The translations under genes and the position numbers were made by a program. From assembly GCA_015680685.1 (NCBI GenBank), contig MNCI01034224.1, positions 738,244 to 802,243 on the forward strand: a stretch of DNA of 64,000 nt, written 5' to 3'. Source of the stretch: Gnetum montanum. Taxonomy: Eukaryota > Streptophyta > Gnetopsida > Gnetales > Gnetaceae. Within the stretch, counting starts at the first letter, position 1, and every line of letters starts with the position of its first letter. Positions 23,131 through 34,446 of this stretch are shown here, piece after piece. The notes under the pieces are model-generated. The model saw only the letters and a program-made list of their open reading frames with translations. It was not told the DNA's origin and made no database searches.

Positions 23131-24520
23131 GTCATGGAGGAGATGGTCATCCATGCAAATCATATATGTGGCTCCTTAGTTTTTCTAATTTTTTATTTTA
23201 CACATTTTTATTTTTGAAAATTATTTATTTTACACCTTTTTTATTTTGAAACTTTTTTTGTATTTTACATCATTTTTTGTTTTGAATCATTGTTAGTACA
23301 TTTAAATTTTTCTTCAGCATTTTACACATTCTTATATTTTTTACTTATTTTAGTGTGATTTTCTAATTTTTATTAATAAAAATTCTTTGTGTCACAAGGA
23401 TATAGTGGTGCTATAATTGTTGCTAATGGTGGTTTATGCTTAATGTTTTGTTTGCTAATGTCTAGTTTCTATTTAAGAACTTTTGTACCAATGGCTAAGG
23501 CATGGTTTCTTTTTCATGGAATAGGTAGTGAGTCCACAACATCCACTCATCCACAAAATCTATGGTTTTTCTTGTTTTGGAAGTATGAGGTCCCTTTCAT
23601 TAAATAAAATTTTCATAACTTTATGACCTTGGTAGTTTTCAAAATTGGGAAGGATTCAAAGCTTTCCACATGGTGTGACTTCAAGGAGACTCAATACTCT
23701 TTGTACTCTTCTACTTACTCAGGTGCATGAGTGTTTTCATTAAATTCTTACCATTCCATGTCAAAAAATCATAGGAAGATGAATAAGTCTTTGCATGGTG
23801 TGGTTTCCATACAAAAATTTCAAAAAAAAGAAAATATTTAAAAAAACATGATGGAAATTTAAATCATATCTCTTAGACAAATAAACAAGCTACAAGCACT
23901 AGTTATTCGACTAGAAAGACATGTTACCTATGCTTAAAGGTCCCCTCTAACTAAGACCCTCTCTCACTTCCTACTTCTCTTTTCTTCTTCTTAAGGAATG
24001 ATGGTTGTTCTATGGGAGCACTCTTGTGTCTTAAGGGGTTGGATCAGTCTTGAAGTAGTAATGCGAAGTCACTAAAAGTAATTGGTTTTTTTTTTGGACT
24101 AAGAATGAATCTTCTCAGGTCACTTAAACACAAATCCATAAGAGACTTCTTATGACCTCAATTCAGAATTCCATTCCACCTTCTTCATCATCTTTCATTC
24201 TGCTTGTAACTCACCTCACTACCAATGTCCATGTTCTTGTTTGGTTGGTTTATCTAATGTACTCGAATTCCTTGATAGAATCTTTTGGGTTTTGGTCCTT
24301 AACTTCCATCAACCATTAATCACCTATGGGGCCCACAAACTCCTTAGGTTGAGCTTATGCAAGGACAAACAAGGCATGTGCCTGCTATGGGAAGGTCCCA
24401 CTTGCATATTTCTTGGTTGGGTTCATTAAGCACCTTATCCTTAGGCATTCTTATAATCAGAATCTTTCATACATCCATCTTCTACACTCGACCATGTGCT
24501 CCTCTACATATTTTCCTTAA
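23131..24520 (+). mobile_element. Element A (3' part): conserved non-coding tail, no 3' LTR
   Basis: It resumes element A after B (GTCATGGAGGAGATGG) and follows the B and D tails in order: CTACAAGCACTAGTTAT (about 23890), CCCCTCTAACTAAGACCCTCTC (23942), a word near 24030 matching the D AAGTAGCAAG stretch, and the CATCCATCTTCTAC word near 24475. Homology fades near 24520 and no LTR follows. Poly-T-rich insertions around 23170-23370 are specific to this copy. No gene seen. Confidence 0.6.
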
Positions 24521-24529
24521 TTCAGACAT

Positions 24530-26340
24530 TCTCCATCAAATTTTTGAATTTTTGAGGTTTTAAAGATCCTCTTCAATGATTTTATCATATTCTTGGCTTT
24601 TTTTTGAACTCCATGGACTCTAAATTCATTTTAAAATTCCTTGTACTTTTCAAAATATTCAAAATTGAAAATTCTGTTTATGGAGCCCATGCATATATGA
24701 GGCCCTGTATATGCAGCCCCATTGACATAGCACAAAAATGCTATAATAGAAATTTTCACATTTTCTCACAAATGACAAAGGATTTTTTTAAAATTTTCAA
24801 AGCCCAGAACCTTGGAGAGCCCATAACTTTCTAACCATTTATCCAAATCACTTCATTCTTTGACCCTATAGCTCCCAAAGGTAAGCTCTTAGTCATGGAG
24901 GCTAAAAATGTATCATTTTTTATAGAAAAGTTTTTTCCATTTTTCTAACTCCAAGGCTGAAAATACTATGGAGGTATGAGATAATTTGGAGGTATCAAAA
25001 TAATTTTTGAATGTGCTAGTATCTCATAATTAGCCAAAAATGTCCATTTTCTAAGTATCAGAAAACTGGTGAAAAAGTGTCGATTTCAAAGGCCTAGAAT
25101 GTTAAAACTATTGATAATGATTCTTAATAACCTTAATAGGTCATTACACATGTAAGAATGAAGTTTTGATGAGATTCAGGAGCCTCAACAATGGTGATCC
25201 TAGTGCTAATGCCAATGTAATGTAAGCATCAATAATACTTATAAAAATTTTTAAGCTTTTTCTAGAATTCTTGTAAAGTTTCTAAAATTGATGTCAAAAA
25301 GTTATGATATGACTCCAAATAACCCCAAAGTTATCCAAAGGCTGAAAATATATATTACAATATTGTCTTTAAGGAATTTCATACTATAGATATTGCTCAT
25401 GTTAGAACATGGTTTTGACGAGATTTAAGAGCCCCAAGGATGGTGATCTAGTGCTGACACTAATGTAGCATCAACATCTACAACACTTAGAAAAAAGTTT
25501 AGACTTTTTCTAGAATTTTTTCAAACTTATAGGAATTGATACGAAAATGTTGGGATATGATCCTGAATAATTTCCAAAGATCTCCAAAGGCCAAAAAAAT
25601 ATCTTGAGAGGTTGTTTTTAACACATTTTTTGTTGTGGTGTTAAACAAAGATTGATTTGAAATGTGTCTTGCCTCCAATACTTAGAAAAATTTTGACCCA
25701 AATGATGAAGTGTCAAAGTGTTGTGTCGATGAGCCCCCTTTGACATGGCCTTGTCAACAAGTCCCCATTGATGTGGCCCCATCCACATGAAGTTGCCCCC
25801 ATCAATGGGGCCACGTTGACAAAACATTTGTTGCATTTATGAGGCCCCACCAATGTAGGTCCACATTAAAGCTTATCAATACACACTCATGAACCATGTT
25901 TATGGGAAGTCAAGTCATAGTTGTAGAAGAGCTCTTGTAGTTTTCAAATTTGAGAGTTAGAATATTTTTCTAAGTGCCTGCAATTGGAGTTAGAATGCAA
26001 TAGTTTGATAAATTTGATAATTTGACTAGAGGATCCTAGGGTCAAACTCTAAAGTTTGTCAAATTCAAACCTTATGATGTTATGTGAGCTTAATATGTGT
26101 TGTTTGGAATTCAACAAGATGCAAAATCGACATCAACTCTATGATACACATCAACTTCAATACTTGGAAAATTCTGATTTTAGAGTATTTTTAGGATCAC
26201 CAAGAATAAAATCAACAAGCTATATTATGAATCCAAATGGATTTTGGAAATCTCTAGGAGTTGGAAGTATGTCTTCTGATGCTATATTTTGAATGTTTGA
26301 TGTTTAAACCATTTTGGAATGATGTTGAGATCATACTTAG
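24530..26340. repeat. Old LTR-like block R2 (direct repeat of R1)
   Basis: 24975-25998 aligns with 8500-9477; it carries tandem units near 25228, 25470 and 25700. Flanking text on both sides (24700-24975 and 25998-26340) has the same vocabulary (CATCAAC, GATGTTG, AAAATTTCTAG), so the repeat is probably longer than the aligned 1 kb. A plus-strand frame at 26056-26292 has no recognisable domain. Confidence 0.6.
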
Positions 26341-26344
26341 TTTC

Positions 26345-27488
26345 AATTTGTAAAGTATGATAAACTTAAAATTAAAAAAGGAGAGAAAATAAAAGATTAT
26401 TTTTCTAGAGCAAATGATTTAGTTATAGCCATTCATGGAACAAAAAAATACTTAACAGAAAGTGATGTGATTGTTAGAATAATTAGAAATTTGTAGGCCA
26501 AAAGTTACAATGATGAAGAATATCAAAGAACTCTCAATTCTTAAATTTAAATAGCTTAAAACTACACTTATTGCTTATGAGATAAACCTCATTAGTGAAG
26601 GTACTATCAAAGAAAATCCTATTCCTCTTACAAGTTCATCAAAGGAGAAGGAGCCACCTAAACATAAAGCAAATAGTGAAGATGAATTATCTCTCTTGTT
26701 TATAAGAGTTCAAAGATTACTTCCAAGAAAAGATAAGGACTTCAGCCAATCTGGCATCAAAGATCATGATGCATCCTTCATAGAATGTTGGGTTTTTGGT
26801 GGTAGAGGCCTTGTAGACTCCAAATGAGTGTTGGTAGGTTTCCAAAGATTGACTAATCTGAAGTTGATATGAAAAATAAAAATTTTTATATGTTCTAGGA
26901 TGATGAACAAAGTGAAGATGAAATGGATGACACCCCCTCATGATCACATCTCATCTATATGGCTCTTACTGATGAAGATTCAATGATGGAAACTACGAAT
27001 TCCTAAGGAACTATTAAAGAAAGATATGACTTACTACAAAATGAAATTATATCTTTTCAAAGTTTTTGAATTAAATTGAAAAAGTTCTTAAATCATAAAT
27101 ATTTAGAGTTATCCAAACTCAATCAAAAATACTTGAATCTCTCAAAAGAAAACTTAGACCTAAGGGCTAAGAATCAAAAACTAATGTCCTCATGTGAGTA
27201 GATTGGAAAAGAGCTTGCAAATACAAATCTTATAAATGAGATACTTCTCAAAGCAAAGGAGACTCTTTGAATAGTTTTAGGATAACAAAGAGATCCACAT
27301 GAAAAAATTATATTAGGAGGTAACACATTGAGACTTCCTCAAGCACTTCATCCAAATACTAGTATACTCGAAGGTTTGATCATCTTTCCCAAGTAAGAAA
27401 AATTAAGTGCTATTATTGTGGTAAATTTGGACATAAATACTCAAATTTTCATTTAAAAATGAAACACTATCAAATGAATACTAGACTA
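26345..27488 (+). pseudogene. Copia-type gag relic (element J/K), N-terminus missing
   Basis: Begins in the middle of a UBN2-type gag: KYDKLKIKKGEKIKDYFSRAND, then DVIVRIIRNL and, in the next frame, VTMMKNIKELSILKFK and LIAYEINLI. A coiled segment with KYLELSKLNQKYLNLSKENLDL follows (about 27100). A zinc knuckle at about 27406 reads CYYCGKFGHKYSNF, CX2CX4H with the last Cys replaced by Phe. Frames shift at least twice and several stops occur. Nothing resembling protease or polymerase follows before element E. Confidence 0.75.
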
Positions 27489-28464
27489 GGTTCACTCCAA
27501 TAATTAAATCATCTTCAATGCACTAAATTCAAATTGTATGGAAAGATAAAACTACCTATCTTGAATTAATTTACTAGAATATTACAATAGGGATTCTAAA
27601 ATCCATAACATCCAAAATTTGTTACACTCAAACGATATTGTAAAGCATGAGGCTCTATAATTACACAATGACTATTCTCAATGCAAGACACAACCAATTG
27701 AAATCTCTCCCACGACTTAGAACTAATATCTCAACTCACAAGTGAGATACAAGAGAATATAACACATAGACCAACACATAACAAGATGATCTTGTAGCTA
27801 CAATTACCAATTATATTCACCCAATGAACTCACCCTCTCTCTCTTATTCAGCTCTCCACTCTTGAGAGTATTTTCTCTAACTTTCTTGCATAGATCCACT
27901 CTTCTTCCTCTTCATGGATGAATACATACATATTATAGAGATGCAAAACCTTAGGAATCTTTCTATTCTCCTACTTAGAGGTTTCTCACAAGGATCTAGA
28001 GTCTTTTGGATGTTTCCTCATTGAAACTACCATGTTGAAGCTTTTTCCTGATCATCTAAGATGTCTCTGGCTTTTCTAGGACATCTACTACAAAAACATA
28101 GCTTTCAAGTAAACATCTACTATTTTTTCTAAGACATCTCATCTAGTTCTAAGATATCTCAAATTATGATGAGATGTCTTAGTTGACACATCTCACTTTC
28201 TAGTGAGATATCTCACCTATAGGTGCTAAACATAAAAATGCTCATTTTGATGCCTAGAACCTCTGGATCCCTCCAAATAAGTTCCCATAGATCCTAGAAC
28301 CCACTAGACTCATCAAAATGAGTCTAAAACACCCAAAACATCTAATAATCATCATTAATAAAATCAACACAAGTAGACACACTCATCTAAGTCTTCTTCA
28401 TATATGAAACATGCAAAAATAAATTTTAAAACAAAGTGCAAGGAAATCAAAAAAGGTATTCTCA
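27489..28464 (-). repeat. Element E 3' LTR
   Basis: About 976 bp, the partner of 40970-41995. In element sense it begins TGAGAATACC and ends near GGAGTGAAC. It contains GAGATGTCTTAG and ACATCTCAC words at about 28040-28225. The likely polypurine stretch AGTGTGGAAGAGTTGGC lies just inside at about 28465-28482 (minus). Confidence 0.8.
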
Positions 28465-28719
28465 TGCCAACTCTTCCACACTTCAAAAAGTAAACTCATG
28501 TGTATAAAAGAGTATGGGTTGAAGTGATCCCCCACTCAAAAAGTTTGGTCTCATGGACCCATAAAACATTTTCAGCAAATTAATCCTTCCAATGGATGAC
28601 ATATTCATGCTTCTTAACTTTCTAACTGCTAAAAGCTTTTCTTTACTTGAGTACAATTTCCTTCCTCTTCATTGATGGCTTAAATTGATTAATTATCCTC
28701 TTTAACTCATCAATGCTAT

Positions 28720-29220
28720 CCTATATAGTCTTCTCATTAGCTAATCCATGATAGTGCATAAGATCTAAAACATTAAATACAAAATACATACCAGCATCAT
28801 TTGGTAAATCAATCTCAAAAGAATTATCATTAATCTTAGCCTTGATTTTAAAAGGCCCCATCTTCTTGGCTTTCAATTTGAAGAAGTTAACACCTCTCAA
28901 ATGCTTTTTTTTTTGAAGTGCATCCAAACCAAATTACCAATAGCAAAATTAGGCTTCTATTAATCCTCCTTCCTCTTAAGGACTCTCTCTTCAACCTTCT
29001 TCTTAAGATATGATTTTACTTGTACATGAAGATTTCTCATCTCTTGCACAAAATTAGTGCTAAGTTGAACTTCACCATTAAAGCTCTTCAAAGTATCCAC
29101 CATCTTTCAACAAAACCCTACCTCAAATGGGCTTTTTCCAATAGCAACATGAAAATCCTTATCATACAAAAACTCAACAATCTTCATCTTGGTGTTGGAA
29201 AGTTTCTTACTCTTTTTTCA
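28720..29220 (-). pseudogene. Element E integrase C-terminal region
   Basis: DKDFHVAIGKSPFEVGF at the right end, then a coiled lysine-rich part (MRNLHVQVKSYLKKKVEERVLKRKED), and FAIGNLVWMH, MGPFKIKAKIND, FEIDLP, VFNVLDLMHYHG at 28927-28721. These are the end of the rve core and the C-terminal DNA-binding region of plant chromovirus integrases. The catalytic D-D-E part is not present upstream. Confidence 0.75.
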
Positions 29221-29249
29221 TCATCAAAATCATAATGTAGATTACCTTC

Positions 29250-30300
29250 ATGCTATCCATCCATTTCATAGCCAAGAAAATCAATTTCATCACTATCAAT
29301 GTCCACATCAACATTAATAATGATCTTCTCATAATGGCTACTACTATAGCCATAATCATCAAGAAAATTATGATTATTAGTCTTGATCCTAACAACAATG
29401 GTATCAAAAGTTACATTACTTTCATCATGCAGAACATAACTTAAAACTTCATCACAATCAATACAATGATCATGATATTCATCATCATAATGGAACAAAC
29501 CACTACCAAGTTAAAGTAAAAAACTAGAATCCAACATACAAAGTTCCACATAAGAGACATTACTACCATTTGCAAGGTAAAGCTTAGACTCACTTATCTC
29601 TTCATGGATTATCTTATTCATATTTTGTTAAAATTAATCTTTAACATGTAGTTGTTTACTCTCATCAAAACTTAAAGCTTCAATATTCCACATAGAAGTC
29701 TCCAACTCTAATGGTTTCTCCTTTTTCAAGGAATCATCAACAACTTCTACAAACCACTTTATAGATACCAAGTCAATAGGTAAATTCTCCTCCATGGCTT
29801 GAACATCAAATTCATCATCCAAGTAATCACTCTTTCACATATCTTGACTAGAAGACTCACCTCTCTCCCATGAGATAGCCTCAACTTGGCAAAGAATTTT
29901 CTTCTTCTTATCACAAGATGTAGAACAATTTCACAAAGAATGAGTATCATACCCTATAGTGATGCTCTTAATCCTTCTTGATGAAGTCCCTTGATCCTCA
30001 CCACGTCTTTGACCTTAATATTTTACCTTCCATGACTTATGATGTAAGAACTCTTGTTGATTAGCCACATACACCATCTTGGGCTATGAAGATTTCTTGG
30101 TTTTTTTTTATGAAGCTTTTGGTTTCCTCTTCTGAAACTTTTGAGTATTGAGCACTCCCTTACTCAATAAGAGATGTTTAAAAATGTCTTTTCTCATTGA
30201 TATCTACTTCACGATACCTTTCATAGTCTTTCTTGAATACCTTTGAAAATTTCTCCTTCAAGGCTAACACACCTATAGGTAGTTTAACCTATACATCATG
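29250..30300 (-). pseudogene. Element E acidic spacer in place of polymerase
   Basis: About 1 kb of minus-strand frame between protease and the integrase C-terminus, with few stops. Two stretches are open: 29822-29634 (DDEFDVQAMEENLPIDLVSI, SFDESKQLHVKD) and 29498-29253 (HYDDEYHDHCIDCDEVLSY, DYGYSSSHYEKIIINVDVDI). It is strongly acidic, rich in Asp, His and Ser. It has no RT, RNase H or integrase motif. I do not recognise the sequence. Confidence 0.55.
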
Positions 30301-30419
30301 GTTAGTAGAAACTTTTATCATAACAACAAAACCATAATTAGTTTCATCATGTTCCTTAATATATTTTCTCTCTCCTAGAAGGATTAAGAAAGCATTAAGT
30401 GAGCATTGCTACCTCACTT

Positions 30420-30933
30420 GTTTAGCTATCATAGGAATCAAATCATGAATTCCATCAAGTCTAACAACACTCCACACATTTCTTACTCCATCAAACTAAG
30501 AACTATTGTTAAAATTCCAAGTTCTACCAAGAATTACATCAAAATAATTTATCAAAAGCACATCGTATTTCACAATGTCATTGAAAATTTCAATTTTAAA
30601 TTTCAAGGTGCATTATTTTGTCACCTATTAGGGAAAATCTTTAGATAACCAATGCACCTTATAGAGTCTAAGATGAGGACTAGTTACCAAACCCAATCTA
30701 GAAAGTGCCCTAGAAGAAATAACATTTTCCTAGGCTCCCCCATCAATAAAAGCATGAATCCATTTTCCAATAAGCAAACAACTAGTCCCAATCCAAAATA
30801 GCAATTTCCTATTAGGATGATCTCCTCTATTTACATTCCACATGAATGCAGAAGAATTTAATTTAGAAACATCCTCAATTTTTGGAGAATTAGGATTACC
30901 TCTTTGAAGAGCTTGGCTTGATGTCTCTTCCAT
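30420..30933 (-). pseudogene. Element E protease relic
   Basis: The active-site region reads FIDGGA-stop-ENVISSRALSRLGL (usual form D-S/G-G-S-T-E-N). It is followed by PHLRLYKVHWL, VTKCTLKFKIEIFNDIVKYDVLL and the C-terminal VILGRTWNF (usual LLGRPWQ). This is the retropepsin of plant chromovirus-type gag-pol proteins. Stops interrupt it; D-G-G keeps the catalytic Asp. Confidence 0.8.
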
Positions 30934-31054
30934 CTACATGGTTTGTACATATTTTCCCTTGGCTACCTTGTGAAGTGAACATTTCCGTTACTTGTTGACG
31001 AGATGCATTTCACATAGGCCGTGATATTGCGTCCGCCACGATATCGTATCCCCA

Positions 31055-31135
31055 GCGATATCGCGTACGCGATATCGCGTCTTCCCTATGATATCGCATA
31101 TGCGATATTGTAGTCCGCAACCATATCTATAAATA
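31055..31135 (+). promoter_or_regulatory. LTR promoter of element F: two palindromes and TATA box
   Basis: A perfect 24-nt palindrome at 31055-31078 (half-site GCGATATCGCGT), a perfect 18-nt one at 31091-31108 (half-site ATATCGCAT), and TATAAATA at 31128-31135. The 3' LTR has a 20-nt palindrome at 38948-38967 and TATAAATA at 38986-38993. Position just upstream of the TATA box suggests an activator-binding or chromatin element; function is inference. Confidence 0.75.
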
Positions 31136-31458
31136 AGAGGCAACTCTCCCTTGTTTCTTATCCCAGAATAGAGGTAGTGAAGCTATGACAGTTTGATCCC
31201 TCTAGAGTTAGATTTTTTCCCATGTCTACCCGCAGTGTGGTGAATGTAATTGTATGGTGTCTTTATTCGAGTGTGCCATACTTGGACACGCACATGACCG
31301 ACAATAAAGATCGAGATTACTTCATCATTGCAGCATTCACTTTGTTATTTATTTATCTATTTATTTATTTAATGTTATTTACTATTTTCCCTCTCTCACC
31401 CTTAAACTCCTAGAACATGGAACGAGTACAACTTGATTACGAGCATTTAAGTGTGACT

Positions 31459-31581
31459 ACTTGGTAGCCCAGTGGTGTAGCTAGGATCTACACTTGGCAA
31501 CCCAGTGGCATATTTGGGATCTGCACTTGGTAATCATAGTGGTGTACCTAGGATCTACGCTTAGTAGTCCCAGTGGTAGTC
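31459..31581 (+). repeat. 33-bp tandem repeats in F LTR (R/U5)
   Basis: Four units starting near 31459, 31492, 31525 and 31559, each CTTGGTARCCCAGTGG followed by TGTACCTAGGATCTAC. The 3' LTR has the same array at 39318-39440. Shorter forms occur in the A, B and D LTRs. Confidence 0.8.
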
Positions 31582-31923
31582 ATGCACAAGGTCTAAGATG
31601 TGTATGGTTGATCAAGGAATCGGTTGCTCGTCGCACTTAGGCTAGATTAGATTCTCTTACCCTTTTTCTCCTAGCTTAGCTTAGTTAATATTCTTTTCCA
31701 TTGCAGGAGCAGCATTATAATTAGGAACACATCATACACCTCACTCTGGACTAAACCATACATGACAAATATAAATACTAGTCTAGGTGGGAAGACAGTG
31801 AATTATGACCTAAGGTTAAGAATCTAGGTGCCACAACTAGTCTGTCTATGGAGTTCGACTAGATCACACGTGCTACGCTTGTTTCGTATGGTTGAGTGTA
31901 GTGGTACCTCTACCACTCATCAT

Positions 31924-31941
31924 TGGCACCGTTATCAGGGA
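31924..31941 (+). other. Primer binding site, tRNA-Asp type (element F)
   Basis: TGGCACCGTTATCAGGGA one base after the LTR end; 15 of 18 bases match TGGCGCCGTTGCCGGGGA, and all differences are transitions. Confidence 0.85.
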
Positions 31942-32054
31942 TGGTTGCTAGTTATCTAGATTAGTTATATCATACAAGGTTGCTGTAAAAAACTTAACGA
32001 TATATCTTTCAGAAAATAACAATTATAAAAAGTCACATAAATTCACACACAACA

Positions 32055-33543
32055 ATGCCTCTCCTACAAGATAATAAAAATGCCACACTTAGTGAGGAAG
32101 TTCATTGGAGAACCAATGAACTATATGACGATGAAGATTGGAGTATGCAACCTAAAGTGGGAGTTTCCTATAAGCATGAACAAAAACAACATCATCGCAA
32201 CACACGAAAACATAACTTACTAGATGACGATGAACCCCCATTGGCCACTACAAGCCTAATGCAAATACAAGAGGTTATTCGAATCTCACGTAGGCATCGT
32301 AAAGAGAGCTGACTACCCAAGCTCGATTTAAACAACTTTACTACATTTTCAGGAGGCTATGACTTAGATCTGCATCAACATTTACTAGCCTTCTATGATG
32401 CCTACACATGGAATAACATTGATAACAGTTGTCAAAAAATTAAGCTCTTCCCTATGACACTTTTTGACCAATCTAAAGTATGGTATAGATTGTTAAAACC
32501 AAATTCAATATGACACTGGTCAACAATGGTAGAAGTCTTTAATGAAAAATATCAAACCTATGCTAGAGTGTCAGCCTTGAGGAAGCAAATCCAAGGATGG
32601 AAACAAGCACAAAATGAACCCTTGGACATGGCCTTAGAGAGATATTATTCACTATTGAACAATTTTCCAGGCCATGGGTTTTCTGAGGAAAGTCTAATGT
32701 ACCATATCATTGATGGGCTACGTAATGAAACAAGAGAGACCTTAGGAACGTATGCCCAAGGTCAACAATATGAACTACGAACCCATCAAATTCAAGAGCT
32801 TATTCAAAGGGTATCAAAAGAAGAAGGAGAATTAGCTAGATGGGAGAATGTTGAAAAACATCAACGGGACCAAAACTTCAACTTAACAAAGGTCCCTAAT
32901 CATAACAAGGAGAAATCAACAAATCTCAAGGTGGAAACATCATCTTTGCCAAAACAACAATCATTAGAAGAAGCCGAGACAAAGATCAATAAGATGTTGG
33001 AATGGATGTATCAAAAGTATGGAGAATATATCAACACCATTGGAGATAGAGTTTTGACCACCCAAGAAGCAGGATAAAACAATAGACATTTGGAAAAGAA
33101 GAATAAAGGGAATAAGTGCTCAACTGCCAACCCTACTTATGAATGCAACATATGCCTGTACGATCACCCCAAGGGCCAATGCCCAATATTGTTACATCTA
33201 CATGAGCATTGGGGAAATACATTACATCCAGAGTTTGTACATGGATACTATGTTCAACCACAGTGGCAACAATCCCAGTCATGGGGGAAACCACCCATAG
33301 ATTGGAGGCACCCTTCACATTTTCCAAACTCAAATGCTTACCATGTTCAACATCCTATTTCTTCATTTGGGCCACCATAGTCTATCTCACCACAATACCA
33401 TCAGCCCATACCTCCAACACAACCACCACCTTGTGCACCTTATACTCCTCCTAACTTTCAACATTATTATCCTTTCCCTCCTTCCACAGTGCCACCAACT
33501 GTTCCTAAGATGTTTGTACCACCGCAACCCATGAACAACACTT
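32055..33543 (+). pseudogene. Element F gag (runs into assembly gap)
   Basis: One frame from ATG 32055 to the gap, with four internal stops (32310, 32511, 33075, 33378) and no frameshift. The gag core is at about 32340-32830: FSGGYDLDLHQHLLAF, KIKLFPMTLFDQSKVWYRLL, EVFNEKYQTYARVSALRKQI, YHIIDGLRNETRETLGTYAQG. A Lys/Glu-rich linker follows. The zinc knuckle at about 33141 is CNICLYDHPKGQC, spaced CX2CX3HX4C. The tail is rich in Pro, Tyr and His. The same order of parts as A, B and D but clearly diverged, with a different N-terminus. Confidence 0.85.
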
Positions 33544-34446
33544 NNNNNNNNNNNNNNNNNNNNNNNNNNNNNNNNNNNNNNNNNNNNNNNNNNNNNNNNN
33601 NNNNNNNNNNNNNNNNNNNNNNNNNNNNNNNNNNNNNNNNNNNNNNNNNNNNNNNNNNNNNNNNNNNNNNNNNNNNNNNNNNNNNNNNNNNNNNNNNNNN
33701 NNNNNNNNNNNNNNNNNNNNNNNNNNNNNNNNNNNNNNNNNNNNNNNNNNNNNNNNNNNNNNNNNNNNNNNNNNNNNNNNNNNNNNNNNNNNNNNNNNNN
33801 NNNNNNNNNNNNNNNNNNNNNNNNNNNNNNNNNNNNNNNNNNNNNNNNNNNNNNNNNNNNNNNNNNNNNNNNNNNNNNNNNNNNNNNNNNNNNNNNNNNN
33901 NNNNNNNNNNNNNNNNNNNNNNNNNNNNNNNNNNNNNNNNNNNNNNNNNNNNNNNNNNNNNNNNNNNNNNNNNNNNNNNNNNNNNNNNNNNNNNNNNNNN
34001 NNNNNNNNNNNNNNNNNNNNNNNNNNNNNNNNNNNNNNNNNNNNNNNNNNNNNNNNNNNNNNNNNNNNNNNNNNNNNNNNNNNNNNNNNNNNNNNNNNNN
34101 NNNNNNNNNNNNNNNNNNNNNNNNNNNNNNNNNNNNNNNNNNNNNNNNNNNNNNNNNNNNNNNNNNNNNNNNNNNNNNNNNNNNNNNNNNNNNNNNNNNN
34201 NNNNNNNNNNNNNNNNNNNNNNNNNNNNNNNNNNNNNNNNNNNNNNNNNNNNNNNNNNNNNNNNNNNNNNNNNNNNNNNNNNNNNNNNNNNNNNNNNNNN
34301 NNNNNNNNNNNNNNNNNNNNNNNNNNNNNNNNNNNNNNNNNNNNNNNNNNNNNNNNNNNNNNNNNNNNNNNNNNNNNNNNNNNNNNNNNNNNNNNNNNNN
34401 NNNNNNNNNNNNNNNNNNNNNNNNNNNNNNNNNNNNNNNNNNNNNN
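33544..34446. other. Assembly gap of 903 N
   Basis: Follows gag of element F. If the size is right, a full pol (about 3 kb) does not fit. After it a short frame ends at a stop in GVPLERHAPMPEGW (about 34473-34520), which could be the tail of gag-pol. Confidence 0.9.

Larger units (their letters stand above)
30996..31922 (+). repeat. Element F 5' LTR
   Basis: 927 bp, from TGACGAGATGC to CCACTCATCA, closely matching 38873-39785. U3: GATATCGC palindromes (31022-31108) then TATAAATA (31128-31135). R/U5: four units of about 33 bp built on CTTGGTANCCCAGTGG (31459-31581). It shares its ends with the B and D LTRs but differs in the middle, so it is a sister subfamily. Confidence 0.9.

Noticed and set aside
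8500-25998. The two 1-kb repeats as LTRs of one huge element enclosing A and B
   Set aside because: No primer site or PPT of one element lies inside them, the following gag is truncated and copia-type, and the homologous text appears to extend beyond the aligned part.
29207-29498. Overlapping frames on both strands as an antisense gene
   Set aside because: The plus-strand frame is the complement of the acidic minus-strand segment of element E; codons for Asp/His read as Ile/Met in reverse.
31022-31108. Palindromes as terminal inverted repeats of DNA transposons
   Set aside because: They are single self-complementary sites inside LTR U3 regions, not paired ends with a target duplication.
31459-31581. 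Regularly spaced 33-bp repeats as a CRISPR-like array
   Set aside because: The units are contiguous without unique spacers and lie within plant LTRs.
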